41,582 bases of DNA from Parcubacteria group bacterium GW2011_GWA1_40_21. GTDB taxonomy: Bacteria; Patescibacteriota; Minisyncoccia; Phycocordibacterales; GWA1-40-21. Where the stretch lies: contig LBYO01000003.1 in assembly GCA_000996205.1 (NCBI GenBank), positions 1 through 41,582 of the forward strand, written 5' to 3'. The translations under genes were made by a program, and so were the position numbers. Position 1 is the stretch's first letter; each line of letters begins with the position of its first letter. This document shows positions 1 to 10,325 of the stretch, piece by piece. The notes under the pieces are model-generated. The model saw only the letters and a program-made list of their open reading frames with translations. It was not told where the DNA came from and did no database searches.

Positions 1-79
1 CGACAAAAGAAATGTCCTCATCAATTCCACCGGCCAGATTTCCATCGGCAGATAGAATTAAAAATGATCAAACAGCCAA

Positions 80-823
80 ATGAACACTAATATTATTACA
101 AAAAAACTCTCCCCTAAAAAGCTAAAAAGCTACCCGCCCGCCACGACTGCTGTCGGGCATGTCGGGCGCGGCAAGCTACAAGCTAACCGTTTTCATCCAT
201 CAGCTTCCCGAAACCTACAACTCCGCCTCATCGGCGGACGAGCCACAACCAAAAACCCAACCTCATCGGCGGGCAGGCTACAACCTAATCGCGGTTTCAC
301 CCTGATTGAAATGCTCGTCTCAATTTCCGTCTTTATGGTGGTTATGCTTGTCGCCGCGAGCTCGCTTTTGAGCATTATTGACGGCAACAACAAAGCCCAG
401 TCCCTGAAGTCCGCGATAAACAATTTGAATTTCGCACTTGAGAGTATGCAGAAAAATATAAGGGTGGGAACAAGTTATTCGGGGGGTGGGAGTTGTTCTC
501 CCGCCGATACTTGCATAATCTTCGATTCCTACAAAGACCTTAATGGTGATGGTAATATGGATAATGATACTGTTATATATAAGTATAATGATACCGAAAA
601 ATCAATAGAGAGATGTGAGAATATCTCAGGCGTAACTTGTAGTTTAAGCAGTAATTTCACCAGATTGACCGCGCCGGAAGTAAAAATAACTGATATGAAA
701 TTTTATATTGACAGCAGTTCTCAGCCAAGAGTCTTGATTACCATAAGTGGCGAAGCGGGAACTAAGGAAAGAATAAAAACAAATTTTAATCTTCAGACGA
801 CCGTATCGCAAAGATCATTCTAA
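80..823 (+). CDS. Prepilin-type N-terminal cleavage/methylation domain protein (PilW-like pseudopilin)
   Basis: ORF with canonical type III signal motif RGFTLIEMLVSISVFMVVML after an unusually long (~73 aa) leader containing repeat-derived sequence. Confidence 0.85.
   Translation: MNTNIITKKLSPKKLKSYPPATTAVGHVGRGKLQANRFHPSASRNLQLRLIGGRATTKNPTSSAGRLQPNRGFTLIEMLVSISVFMVVMLVAASSLLSIIDGNNKAQSLKSAINNLNFALESMQKNIRVGTSYSGGGSCSPADTCIIFDSYKDLNGDGNMDNDTVIYKYNDTEKSIERCENISGVTCSLSSNFTRLTAPEVKITDMKFYIDSSSQPRVLITISGEAGTKERIKTNFNLQTTVSQRSF
134..294 (+). repeat. Repeat block in prepilin leader 1 (ccgcccgccacgactgctgtcgggcatgtcgggcgcggc at 134-172; 84-bp unit at 211-294)
   Basis: 134-172 recurs at 939-977; 211-294 recurs at 1513-1596 with one mismatch seen by eye. 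Confidence 0.9.
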
Positions 824-843
824 TTGAGTAAGATACAATCTAT

Positions 844-1494
844 ATGAAATTTATAAAAATAATAAAAAATAAAATCCTAGCCGCCAGTTGCAATTTGTCA
901 TGCGTCAGGAAACTCTTCCCTAAAAACCTACCACCTATCCGCCCGCCACGACTGCTGTCGGGCATGTCGGGCGCGGCCGCCTACAACCTACAACCTTCCG
1001 CCAAAGGTTTCACCCTCATAGAAACTCTCGTCGCCATCTCAATCCTTATGGTCGCGGTCGCGAGCCCCTTAACTATCGCCCAGAAAGGATTAGCTTCAGC
1101 TATCTATGCCAAAGATCAAATCATCGCCTCTTATCTGGCGCAAGACGCGATAGAATACATAATAAACGCGAGCGATAAAAATGTCGCGGATGGAAAAGGC
1201 TGGCTTCTGGGAATAAGCGATAATTGCGGAACGGCTTGCGCGGTTAACACAAGAATAGACAGCGGAATTGCCTCTTGCGCTGGAACTTGCGACGCTCTTA
1301 ATTACAACGAGTCAACAAATATTTACAGCCATGATTCTACAGGTGGTGACAATAAAGCGTCGCCATTCACGAGAACAGTTAAAGCTACAGAAGGTCCGAC
1401 CGACGAAGCGCTGATTACCGTGACGATGTCTTGGAAAGACAAAGGAGCTGATAGGAGCCTTAATTTTTACACGAGAATATTTAATTGGAGATAA
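844..1494 (+). CDS. Prepilin-type N-terminal cleavage/methylation domain protein (PilV-like)
   Basis: KGFTLIETLVAISILMVAV motif after ~55 aa leader; tandem with preceding pilin-like gene. Confidence 0.85.
   Translation: MKFIKIIKNKILAASCNLSCVRKLFPKNLPPIRPPRLLSGMSGAAAYNLQPSAKGFTLIETLVAISILMVAVASPLTIAQKGLASAIYAKDQIIASYLAQDAIEYIINASDKNVADGKGWLLGISDNCGTACAVNTRIDSGIASCAGTCDALNYNESTNIYSHDSTGGDNKASPFTRTVKATEGPTDEALITVTMSWKDKGADRSLNFYTRIFNWR
939..977 (+). repeat. Second copy of 39-bp GC-rich palindromic repeat in prepilin leader 2
   Basis: Identical to 134-172. Confidence 0.9.
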
Positions 1495-1501
1495 TAATAT
1501 T

Positions 1502-2086
1502 ATGGCAAATAAAAACCTACCACTCCGCCTCATCGGCGGACGAGCCACAACCAAAAACCCAACCTCATCGGCGGGCAGGCTACAACCTAATCGCGGATTC
1601 GCGATGCTGTTTTCCGTCCTCGTATCCAGCTTGCTTGTCGTTATCGGACTGTCAATCTTCAACATCACCCTCAAAGAATTGACCATTTCAACCTCGGCAA
1701 GAGAATCTCAGACGGCTTTTTACGCCGCCAACAGCGGACTGGAATGCGCCCTTCGGTGGGATAATTTAAATGGAAATGGCTTAAGAAGCGCCTTCGCTTC
1801 CACTTCCGCTTCGGATGAAATTGACAGTGCCAAAAGCGTAATAGCTTTATGCAATACCGTGAGAGTAAACAGCGCCACCTCCGCCACTACGGAATTTGAA
1901 TTTAAAGTAAATAACTCGGGTGATTCCAATGGTCCTTGCGCCAAAGTTAAGGTTGTAAAGACTCCCGGTTCTCCGACTGTTGAAAAGATGACCACGGTAA
2001 TTGAATCTCGTGGCAAGAACATTTGCGACACAAGCGGCAGAAGAGTTGAAAGAGGCTTGAAAGCCACTATAATTACGCAGATGTAG
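1502..2086 (+). CDS. PilX-like pilus assembly/pseudopilin protein
   Basis: RGFAMLFSVLVSSLLVVIGLSIFNITLKELTIS hydrophobic N-terminus then AFYAANSGLECALRWDN, typical of PilX-like proteins. Confidence 0.7.
   Translation: MANKNLPLRLIGGRATTKNPTSSAGRLQPNRGFAMLFSVLVSSLLVVIGLSIFNITLKELTISTSARESQTAFYAANSGLECALRWDNLNGNGLRSAFASTSASDEIDSAKSVIALCNTVRVNSATSATTEFEFKVNNSGDSNGPCAKVKVVKTPGSPTVEKMTTVIESRGKNICDTSGRRVERGLKATIITQM
1513..1596 (+). repeat. Second copy of 84-bp prepilin-leader repeat
   Basis: Matches 211-294, including 'ctccgcctcatcggcggacgagccacaaccaaaaacccaacctcatcggcgggcaggctacaacctaatcgcgg'. Confidence 0.92.
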
Positions 2087-2125
2087 CCAGGCGAAGCTCG
2101 TAGCTTTTTAGCTTGTTAGGTATAA

Positions 2126-4237
<2,112 letters not shown>

Positions 4238-4240
4238 TTA

Positions 4241-4350
4241 CCTTGAATTACGAAACGCAAAAAATTTATAGGTCTATTGAGCAAAAACACTTAGAAGACA
4301 AAGAGATTTTGCGACCCGAGGACCTAATTTTTGCTTTTCGTAATTCAAGG
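4241..4350 (-). repeat. Palindromic element family A, copy 1
   Basis: ccttgaattacgaaacgcaaaaa...tttttgcttttcgtaattcaagg; reverse complement aligns with copies at 30056-30173 and 40918-41029. Confidence 0.88.
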
Positions 4351-4367
4351 ATTTTGAATGCTGTGAA

Positions 4368-4817
4368 TTAAAAGAGGCTTTCCGCGGCTTCTTTCACATC
4401 GGCGCCGTCAGCCGTACCGTTTAACTCTTTCATTGTCGCGCCTATAAGCTGTCCGATTTTTGATTTGTCGGCGATACCTAACTTTTCTTTCATTTCAACA
4501 ACTTTTTTCTTCACGTCTTCTCTGCCCATCATCCTCGGAAGAAAGGTTTCAAGAATTTTAAGTTCCAATTCTTCGGCTGAAGCCAGTTCTTCTCGCCCAC
4601 CTTTTCTGAATTGGTCAATTGAATCTTTTCTTTGTTTAACCGCTCTTCTGATTACGGTGATGATTTCTTCGTCAGACAATTCTTCCTGCGGTTTCCTCTT
4701 GGTCGCGACCAATTCGTTGGTAAACGCAGTAAGAAGTCCGCGCAAAACGGTCAGACGAACTGTGTCCTTGGCGAGCATAGCTATTTTAATTCCTTCTTTT
4801 ATTTGTTTGTGCAACAT
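4368..4817 (-). CDS. yqeY: GatB/YqeY domain-containing protein
   Basis: IKxAMxAKDxxRLxxLR...RRAVKQRKDSIDQFRKGGREELAxxEExELxILExxLP pattern of YqeY. Confidence 0.9.
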   Translation of the reverse strand: MLHKQIKEGIKIAMLAKDTVRLTVLRGLLTAFTNELVATKRKPQEELSDEEIITVIRRAVKQRKDSIDQFRKGGREELASAEELELKILETFLPRMMGREDVKKKVVEMKEKLGIADKSKIGQLIGATMKELNGTADGADVKEAAESLF

Positions 4818-4825
4818 ATTTTTTA

Positions 4826-4917
4826 AAAGGTTATAGGTATTAGGTTGTAGGTTTAAGATAGGAAAATTAATTTTTTAATCCAAAACCTATAACCTAACAC
4901 CTACAAACTAAAACCTT
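4826..4917. repeat. Inverted arrays of degenerate 7-mers (ACCTAYA/ACCTAAM family)
   Basis: aaggttataggtattaggttgtaggttt ... aaaacctataacctaacacctacaaactaaaacctt. Confidence 0.85.
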
Positions 4918-4950
4918 CCGACAATACTATCACAATCGCGTTCGGATTGG

Positions 4951-4956
4951 TATAAT
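4951..4956 (+). promoter_or_regulatory. -10 box (TATAAT) 7 nt upstream of rmuC ATG
   Basis: tataat-gattttt-ATG. Confidence 0.55.
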
Positions 4957-4963
4957 GATTTTT

Positions 4964-6031
4964 ATGTCCAATCAATTGATCATAATTTTATTGATAATTC
5001 TGTTTCTCGTGGGAATTTTTAATGTATTCTTTATACGATTCGCGCTTAGGAGGAAGAGTGAGCCGGAAAGAGGAGCGGAAGAGACCGGTTTCAAATTGCT
5101 TCTGGAGCAAGTCAATGAACTTTCAAGAACGGTTGACCACAAGCTTGGGGAATCGGCGAAGCAGATGAACGAGTCGGTGCGATTTCAATCCGCCGAATCG
5201 TCAAAAATAATCAGAGACATCACTGAGAGGCTTACTCGCCTTGATGAGACGAACAAGCAAGTCGTGTCTTTCGCCGACCAGCTCCAGTCTCTCCAAGATA
5301 TTTTGAAAAATCCGAAACAACGAGGAATCCTCGGCGAATATTATTTGGAGACATTGTTAAAAAATGTTCTTCCTCCGGGCAGTTATCAAATGCAGTATCC
5401 GTTTAAAGACGGCACTATCGTAGATGCGGTAGTTTTCGTGAAAGATAAAATAATACCGATTGATTCAAAATTCTCTCTTGAAAATTATAATCGTTTGAGC
5501 GAAGAAAAGGATTCAACCGAAAGAGAACGGTTAGAAAAAGCTTTCAAAGCTGACCTTAAAAATAGAATTGACGAAACTTCAAAGTATGTGAAACCCTCCG
5601 AAGGAACGATGGATTTCGCCTTTATGTTCATTCCTCACGAAGCTATTTATTACGACCTGTTGGTGGCGCAAGTTGGAGCGGTCAAGGTAAACACAAGAGA
5701 TTTGATAGAGTACGCATTTAAGGAAAGGCATGTCATTATCGTCTCGCCGACTTCCTTTTTAGCTTACTTGCAAACGGTATTGCAAGGACTTAAGGCTCTT
5801 CAGATAGAAGAGTCCGCGAAAGAAATAAGAAAAAATGTTGAGGATTTGCAAAAACATTTGAGAAGTTACGAAGAATACCATCAAAAGCTCGGCAATTCTT
5901 TGACGACGACAGTCAACCATTTCAACGCGTCCGGCAAGGAATTTAAAAAGATTGACAAAGATGTGATGAGAATAACGGGAATAACTTCAGAGTTTGAGGC
6001 GTTGCCGATAGATAAGCCGGAAGCGGAATAA
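4964..6031 (+). CDS. rmuC: RmuC family DNA recombination protein
   Basis: N-terminal TM, coiled coil, QRGILGEYYLETLLKNVLPPGSYQMQYPF..VDAVVF..IIPIDSKFSLENYNRL. Start 4964 preferred over 4955, which overlaps a TATAAT. Confidence 0.9.
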   Translation: MSNQLIIILLIILFLVGIFNVFFIRFALRRKSEPERGAEETGFKLLLEQVNELSRTVDHKLGESAKQMNESVRFQSAESSKIIRDITERLTRLDETNKQVVSFADQLQSLQDILKNPKQRGILGEYYLETLLKNVLPPGSYQMQYPFKDGTIVDAVVFVKDKIIPIDSKFSLENYNRLSEEKDSTERERLEKAFKADLKNRIDETSKYVKPSEGTMDFAFMFIPHEAIYYDLLVAQVGAVKVNTRDLIEYAFKERHVIIVSPTSFLAYLQTVLQGLKALQIEESAKEIRKNVEDLQKHLRSYEEYHQKLGNSLTTTVNHFNASGKEFKKIDKDVMRITGITSEFEALPIDKPEAE

Positions 6032-6035
6032 AGGC

Positions 6036-6118
6036 AGGTTTTAGGTTTCTAATCAAATCCCAATGTCTAATCCAAATTTCTTAAACCTATAACCTAACAC
6101 CTACAACCTAAAACCTTC
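6036..6118. repeat. 7-mer inverted array (ACCTA family)
   Basis: aggttttaggttt ... aaacctataacctaacacctacaacctaaaacctt. Confidence 0.8.
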
Positions 6119-6124
6119 CGCATA

Positions 6125-6152
6125 TTGCATTTAACCCGCGAATATGTAAAAT
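6125..6152 (+). promoter_or_regulatory. Promoter of rplU (TTGCAT-16-TAAAAT)
   Basis: ttgcat ttaacccgcgaatatg taaaat, ATG at 6162. Confidence 0.5.
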
Positions 6153-6161
6153 GTAATAATT

Positions 6162-6482
6162 ATGGAATTTGCGGTTATAAAAACAGGCGGGAAGCAATAC
6201 AAAGTCTCCGTGGGCGACTCTGTCAATATTGAGAAGATGCGCGGAGAATTCAAAGAGGGTGACAAAATCACTTTTGATAAAGTCTTGCTTGTTGACAACG
6301 GCAAAGACACAACTACAATCGGGACGCCTTACATAGACGGAGCTAAAGTGGAAGCTGTGCTTGAAAAAATCGGCAGAGCGAAGAAGGTTATAGTGATAAA
6401 ATACAAGCAAAAAAGCAGATATTTCAAAAAGAACGGGCATAGACAGCCTTTCTTCAAAGTAAAAATAGCGGCTATCGTGTAA
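6162..6482 (+). CDS. rplU: 50S ribosomal protein L21
   Basis: MEFAVIKTGGKQYKVSVGD...KYKQKSRYFKKNGHRQPFFKVKI. Confidence 0.96.
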   Translation: MEFAVIKTGGKQYKVSVGDSVNIEKMRGEFKEGDKITFDKVLLVDNGKDTTTIGTPYIDGAKVEAVLEKIGRAKKVIVIKYKQKSRYFKKNGHRQPFFKVKIAAIV

Positions 6483-6513
6483 ATTATAGAATTTGAATTT
6501 CCTCGATATTCTA

Positions 6514-7095
6514 ATGGGAAAAAAGAAAATCTTCATACTTCTTGGACATCCGGACAAAGAAACAAAATCGGGTTATTTTGCTGACAGCTACGAAAAAGGC
6601 GCGAAAGAAGCGGGTTACGAAGTAAAAAGGGTAAATATCGGCGACTTGAAATTTGATCCGATTCTCCGCAAAGGATATAAAGAAATACAAGGGCTTGAAC
6701 CCGATCTCGTGATGGTTCAAGACAATATAAAATGGGCTGATCATTTCGTAATTTTTTATCCAAGCTGGTGGTCTACGATGCCGGCAATTCTCAAAGGAAT
6801 GTTTGATAGAATGTGGCTTCCGTGTTTCGCTTTCAATTTCAATAAAAAAGGTTTCGGCTGGAAAAAACATCTCAAAGGGAGATCGGCGCTAGTGGCGGTT
6901 TCTTCCGACTCTCATCCCTTCATCGCGCGGATTCTTATGGGTGATTCCACCAATGAAATAAAGAAAGGCATCCTTAAATTCGCCGGATTTTCACCGGTCC
7001 GGATTTTAAAAGTCGGACCTCTTAAAAACATTTCGCAAGAGAAAAAAGAGAAGTGGGCAAAAAAGCTTTTTGAATTAGGCAAAAAAGGAGTCTAG
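6514..7095 (+). CDS. NAD(P)H-dependent oxidoreductase (flavodoxin-like fold, KefF/MdaB-type)
   Basis: KIFILLGHPDKETKSG...ADHFVIFYPSWWSTMPAILKGMFDRMW. Confidence 0.85.
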   Translation: MGKKKIFILLGHPDKETKSGYFADSYEKGAKEAGYEVKRVNIGDLKFDPILRKGYKEIQGLEPDLVMVQDNIKWADHFVIFYPSWWSTMPAILKGMFDRMWLPCFAFNFNKKGFGWKKHLKGRSALVAVSSDSHPFIARILMGDSTNEIKKGILKFAGFSPVRILKVGPLKNISQEKKEKWAKKLFELGKKGV

Positions 7096-7159
7096 AGTAG
7101 TTGAAAGTTCATCAAGTTTGTAAAGTCTATAAAGTAGAGATGGGGGAGTCGGAAGTTAA

Positions 7160-7300
7160 GAGCGAGCATTCTCTTTTTAAAAGACTTGCGCAGGAAATTA
7201 GAAAATAACAACTTTCTTAAGTTGATTATTTTATTGATTGACGAGCAGAGAAATCCGTCAGCTGACGGATATTCGTGCTTTTAAAAAGAGAATGTGAGCG
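7160..7300. repeat. Long inverted repeat (gagcgagcattctctttttaaaag ... cttttaaaaagagaatgtgagcg)
   Basis: 17-bp perfect core arms enclosing 'aatccgtcagctgacggatat', an internal palindrome shared with 19306-19323. Confidence 0.75.
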
Positions 7301-7305
7301 ATCTC

Positions 7306-8019
7306 TCATTCTTTGCGCAGGGGCGCTTTTTTAATTATCTCAATTATTTCATCGTCTGAATCTACTATTTTATATAGATCCATATCATCTTCGTCAATAG
7401 CACTTATCTCTTTGAAGAGAGTTTCTCTGATGAATTCATCAACTTTGTCCCAGTGCTTCTTGCCGACCAAAACAATCGGAACTTTCGGTATCTTTTTTGT
7501 TTGGACGAGGGTTACTATTTCAAATAATTCGTCCATAGTTCCAAATCCTCCGGGGAAAAACAGGTAAGTCTCGGCGGAAAATGAGAGCATTACTTTTCTG
7601 CTGAAGAAAAAGCTGAATTCTCTGAAATTGGTCAAATATTTATTTGCCGGAAATTCTTCAGGAAGTTTGATTATAAGACCCAATGAGTCGCCGCCGGCCT
7701 CGAAGGCTCCTTTGTTGGCGGCCTCCATAATTCCGGGGCCGCCTCCGCTCACAACCGCGTAATTGAGCTCCTTTACTATTCTTGCGGAAAGTTCGGCGGC
7801 TCGCTTAAAATATTCGTTGTCTTCCGTAAATCTTGAGGAACCGAAAAAAGTCACGGATCTGGGATATTTCTTAATTAATTCAAAACCAGACTCAAACTCG
7901 CCATTTATCACAACCATTCTTTTTTTTATCGCTTCTTCAACTTTCTGGAGCGTAAGAGGAAGTTCCGCTTCACAGCATAGCTTTCGGTACTGGCTGATTT
8001 TTGATCCATTTTCTTTCAT
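7306..8019 (-). CDS. LOG family protein (TIGR00730-like, 'lysine decarboxylase' fold)
   Basis: VVSGGGPGIMEAANKGAFEAGG and FFPGGFGTMDELFEIVTLVQT motifs. Confidence 0.92.
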   Translation of the reverse strand: MKENGSKISQYRKLCCEAELPLTLQKVEEAIKKRMVVINGEFESGFELIKKYPRSVTFFGSSRFTEDNEYFKRAAELSARIVKELNYAVVSGGGPGIMEAANKGAFEAGGDSLGLIIKLPEEFPANKYLTNFREFSFFFSRKVMLSFSAETYLFFPGGFGTMDELFEIVTLVQTKKIPKVPIVLVGKKHWDKVDEFIRETLFKEISAIDEDDMDLYKIVDSDDEIIEIIKKAPLRKE

Positions 8020-8191
8020 AAATTTTATTTGCCCTTATGTATAAATATTATGCTATATATTAGCAGTTTTTTATTTTTTTGCATATTTGCGAAAAAAGGT
8101 GTGCGGATAAATATTATGTGATACAATTTCGGAAACGGGTTTGGTATGTATATTTATTTTTATTAGATAATAGTTTTATGCAATTATAAAT

Positions 8192-8623
8192 ATGAAAAAA
8201 AGAAATGAAATAATAGCGGTAGCCGTTGCTTTGGCGGCGGTGGGAGTATTATTTTTCTGGGGCAAAGGTTTTACAAATAAGATTAATCCTAACGATAACA
8301 ATAAAATGCAAGATGAAAATATTGTCGGCGATGGGGCGAAAGCGGGCGATGTGGTGACTATTCATTACACGGGCACTTTGGAAAACGGGACTAAGTTTGA
8401 CAGCTCGCTTGACAGAGGCCAGCCGTTTGAATTTACGCTCGGCGTGGGGCAAGTTATCAAAGGATTTGATAATGGCATACTCGGAATGAAAATCGGAGAG
8501 AAGAAAACAATCGTGATCAACCCTGAAGACGGATACGGCAGCGCCGCGGTCGGTTCAATTCCCCCGAACTCCACTCTTATTTTTGATGTTGAGCTGTTGG
8601 GTATCGCGCCGGAGAAAAATTAG
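8192..8623 (+). CDS. FKBP-type peptidyl-prolyl cis-trans isomerase, membrane-anchored
   Basis: N-terminal TM, then [51 protein letters not shown]. Confidence 0.95.
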   Translation: MKKRNEIIAVAVALAAVGVLFFWGKGFTNKINPNDNNKMQDENIVGDGAKAGDVVTIHYTGTLENGTKFDSSLDRGQPFEFTLGVGQVIKGFDNGILGMKIGEKKTIVINPEDGYGSAAVGSIPPNSTLIFDVELLGIAPEKN

Positions 8624-8699
8624 GACTTGGATGTTTAGCGAACTTATTCGTTCTAAACTTTGGTTTAATAAAACTTTGAATTGTGAAATACTATTTTCT

Positions 8700-8770
8700 G
8701 TCATTCCCGTGAATACGGGAATCCAGATTTAATCAAGGTTGAACTGAATTCCCGCTTGTGCGGGGATGAC
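8700..8770. repeat. 71-bp palindromic element family C, copy 1 (gtcattcccg...cggggatgac)
   Basis: Two nested hairpins; same layout and length as 23085-23155. Confidence 0.88.
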
Positions 8771-8782
8771 ATAGTAAGAAAA

Positions 8783-10000
8783 ATGTCCGCCATTAAATTC
8801 AAAATCGAAAAAAGGCTCAAGGGGAAATTGGGCAGAGCCGGTGTTTTGGAGACTCCAAACGGGTCAATTCAAACGCCGGCTTTTGTCGTTGTGGGGACTA
8901 AAGCGACCGTGAAGGCTCTGACGCCGGAACAAGTGAAAGATTTGGGAACTCAAGTTGTTCTTGCGAATACTTACCATCTCTATCTTCAGCCAGGCGACGA
9001 GATTGTAGCGGAGGCTGGCGGATTGCGCAAATTTATGAATTGGCAAGGACCGACAATGACGGACTCCGGCGGTTTTCAAGTGTTTTCTCTAGGAGCCGCA
9101 TATGGTAAAGAAATTTCCAAAGTGGTGAAAATTACCGACCCATCGCTTATGATTCCCGAACGGTTTGACGATTCCGACGCGCCGTGTCTGGCAAAAATCG
9201 GACAAGACGGTGTGTCTTTCAAATCGCATTTGGACGGTTCGGTTCACTACATCACTCCGGAGAAATCAATCCAGATTCAGCACAATCTTGGCGCCGATAT
9301 GATTTTCGCCTTTGACGAATGCACATCGCCCGCGGAAGATATCCGCTATCAGACAGAGGCGCTTGATCGGACGCATAGATGGGCGAAAAGAAGTCTGGAA
9401 GAACACATTAGACTGAATAAAGAAAATAAAATCGCTCTCTTTGGAATCGTGCAAGGCGGAAGGGAAGAAGATTTGAGAAAAAAATCCGCCAAGTCTCTGT
9501 CGGAGATGGAAGTTAATGGCGAAGGCTTTGATGGGTTCGGCATCGGCGGATCTTTCGCCAAAGAGGATATGTCTACCGCCGTAAAATGGGTCAATGAAAT
9601 TTTGCCCGAAGAGAAACCAAGACATCTGCTCGGCATCGGCGAGCCGGAAGACTTATTTATGGGAATAGAAAACGGCGTTGACCTTTTTGACTGCGTAGCT
9701 CCGACGAGAATCGCCAGAAATGGCTCGCTTTATACAGGGATAGGAAACATCAATATCTTAAATTCCAAATTCATCTCCGATTTTTCAAAAATTGATGAAG
9801 ATTGCCATTGCTACACCTGCCAGAATTACACTAGAGCCTATCTCGCGCATCTTTTCAGAGGCAAAGAAATTCTAGCGAACACTTTGGCATCAATTCATAA
9901 TCTATATTTCATAGTGAGCCTAGTAAAAAAAATCCGCCAGTCAATTTTGGACGATAATTTTGCGGATTTTAAAACGGACTTTTTAATGCGATATAAATAA
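8783..10000 (+). CDS. tgt: Queuine tRNA-ribosyltransferase (tRNA-guanine transglycosylase)
   Basis: TMTDSGGFQVFSLG, DDSDAPC, LFDCVAPTRIARNG, zinc site CHCYTCQNYTRAYLAHLF. Start 8783 preferred because the upstream extension is repeat-derived. Confidence 0.96.
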   Translation: MSAIKFKIEKRLKGKLGRAGVLETPNGSIQTPAFVVVGTKATVKALTPEQVKDLGTQVVLANTYHLYLQPGDEIVAEAGGLRKFMNWQGPTMTDSGGFQVFSLGAAYGKEISKVVKITDPSLMIPERFDDSDAPCLAKIGQDGVSFKSHLDGSVHYITPEKSIQIQHNLGADMIFAFDECTSPAEDIRYQTEALDRTHRWAKRSLEEHIRLNKENKIALFGIVQGGREEDLRKKSAKSLSEMEVNGEGFDGFGIGGSFAKEDMSTAVKWVNEILPEEKPRHLLGIGEPEDLFMGIENGVDLFDCVAPTRIARNGSLYTGIGNINILNSKFISDFSKIDEDCHCYTCQNYTRAYLAHLFRGKEILANTLASIHNLYFIVSLVKKIRQSILDDNFADFKTDFLMRYK

Positions 10001-10235
10001 TCTTTGGACATTCGATATCTAAGTTTTTGCACAGCATCTTTACAAAATAGATAAGCTATGCTTAAGTTAAGAAATAAATATGAATAAATATTACAAACAA
10101 ATAAATAATAGGTCAATTTCCCAGGCGAATCTGGGTATTATAGGTCTTTATCTAAAAACGAATATGTTTTCGTCTAGCCGTGGTAATTTTATGATTAACT
10201 TTTTCTAAATTTTTGAAAAAATCTCATCTTAAAAT

Positions 10236-10266
10236 AATCTCGGCTGAACAAAAGCTGAGATTTTGT
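10236..10266 (+). terminator. Rho-independent-like terminator
   Basis: aatctcggct-gaacaaa-agctgagatt followed by ttgttt. Confidence 0.6.
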
Positions 10267-10325
10267 TTGGTAAAATAATTGTACTTTTAAAATTCTATAA
10301 ACTTTTTAAGGAAAGGATTTAGTTT

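Noticed and set aside
193-423. Minus-strand ORFs 193-423 and 1312-1686 sharing NPRLGCSLPADEVGFLVVARPPMRRS
   Set aside because: They are antisense readings of the prepilin-leader repeat; the identity comes from the DNA repeat and not from a protein family.
4241-4350. Family A element as an insertion sequence
   Set aside because: Only ~110 bp with no transposase ORF in the window; at most a non-autonomous element.
4826-4917. Heptad arrays as bacterial telomeres
   Set aside because: They are internal, dispersed and mostly inverted pairs between housekeeping genes; resemblance to TTTAGGG is superficial.
6162-7095. Expected rplU-rpmA operon
   Set aside because: rpmA (L27) is not downstream of rplU here, but unlinked L21/L27 is not itself evidence of anything unusual.
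8756-8782. Tgt N-terminal extension MCGDDIVRK
   Set aside because: Encoded by the family C repeat and not expected in Tgt; ATG at 8783 is more plausible.
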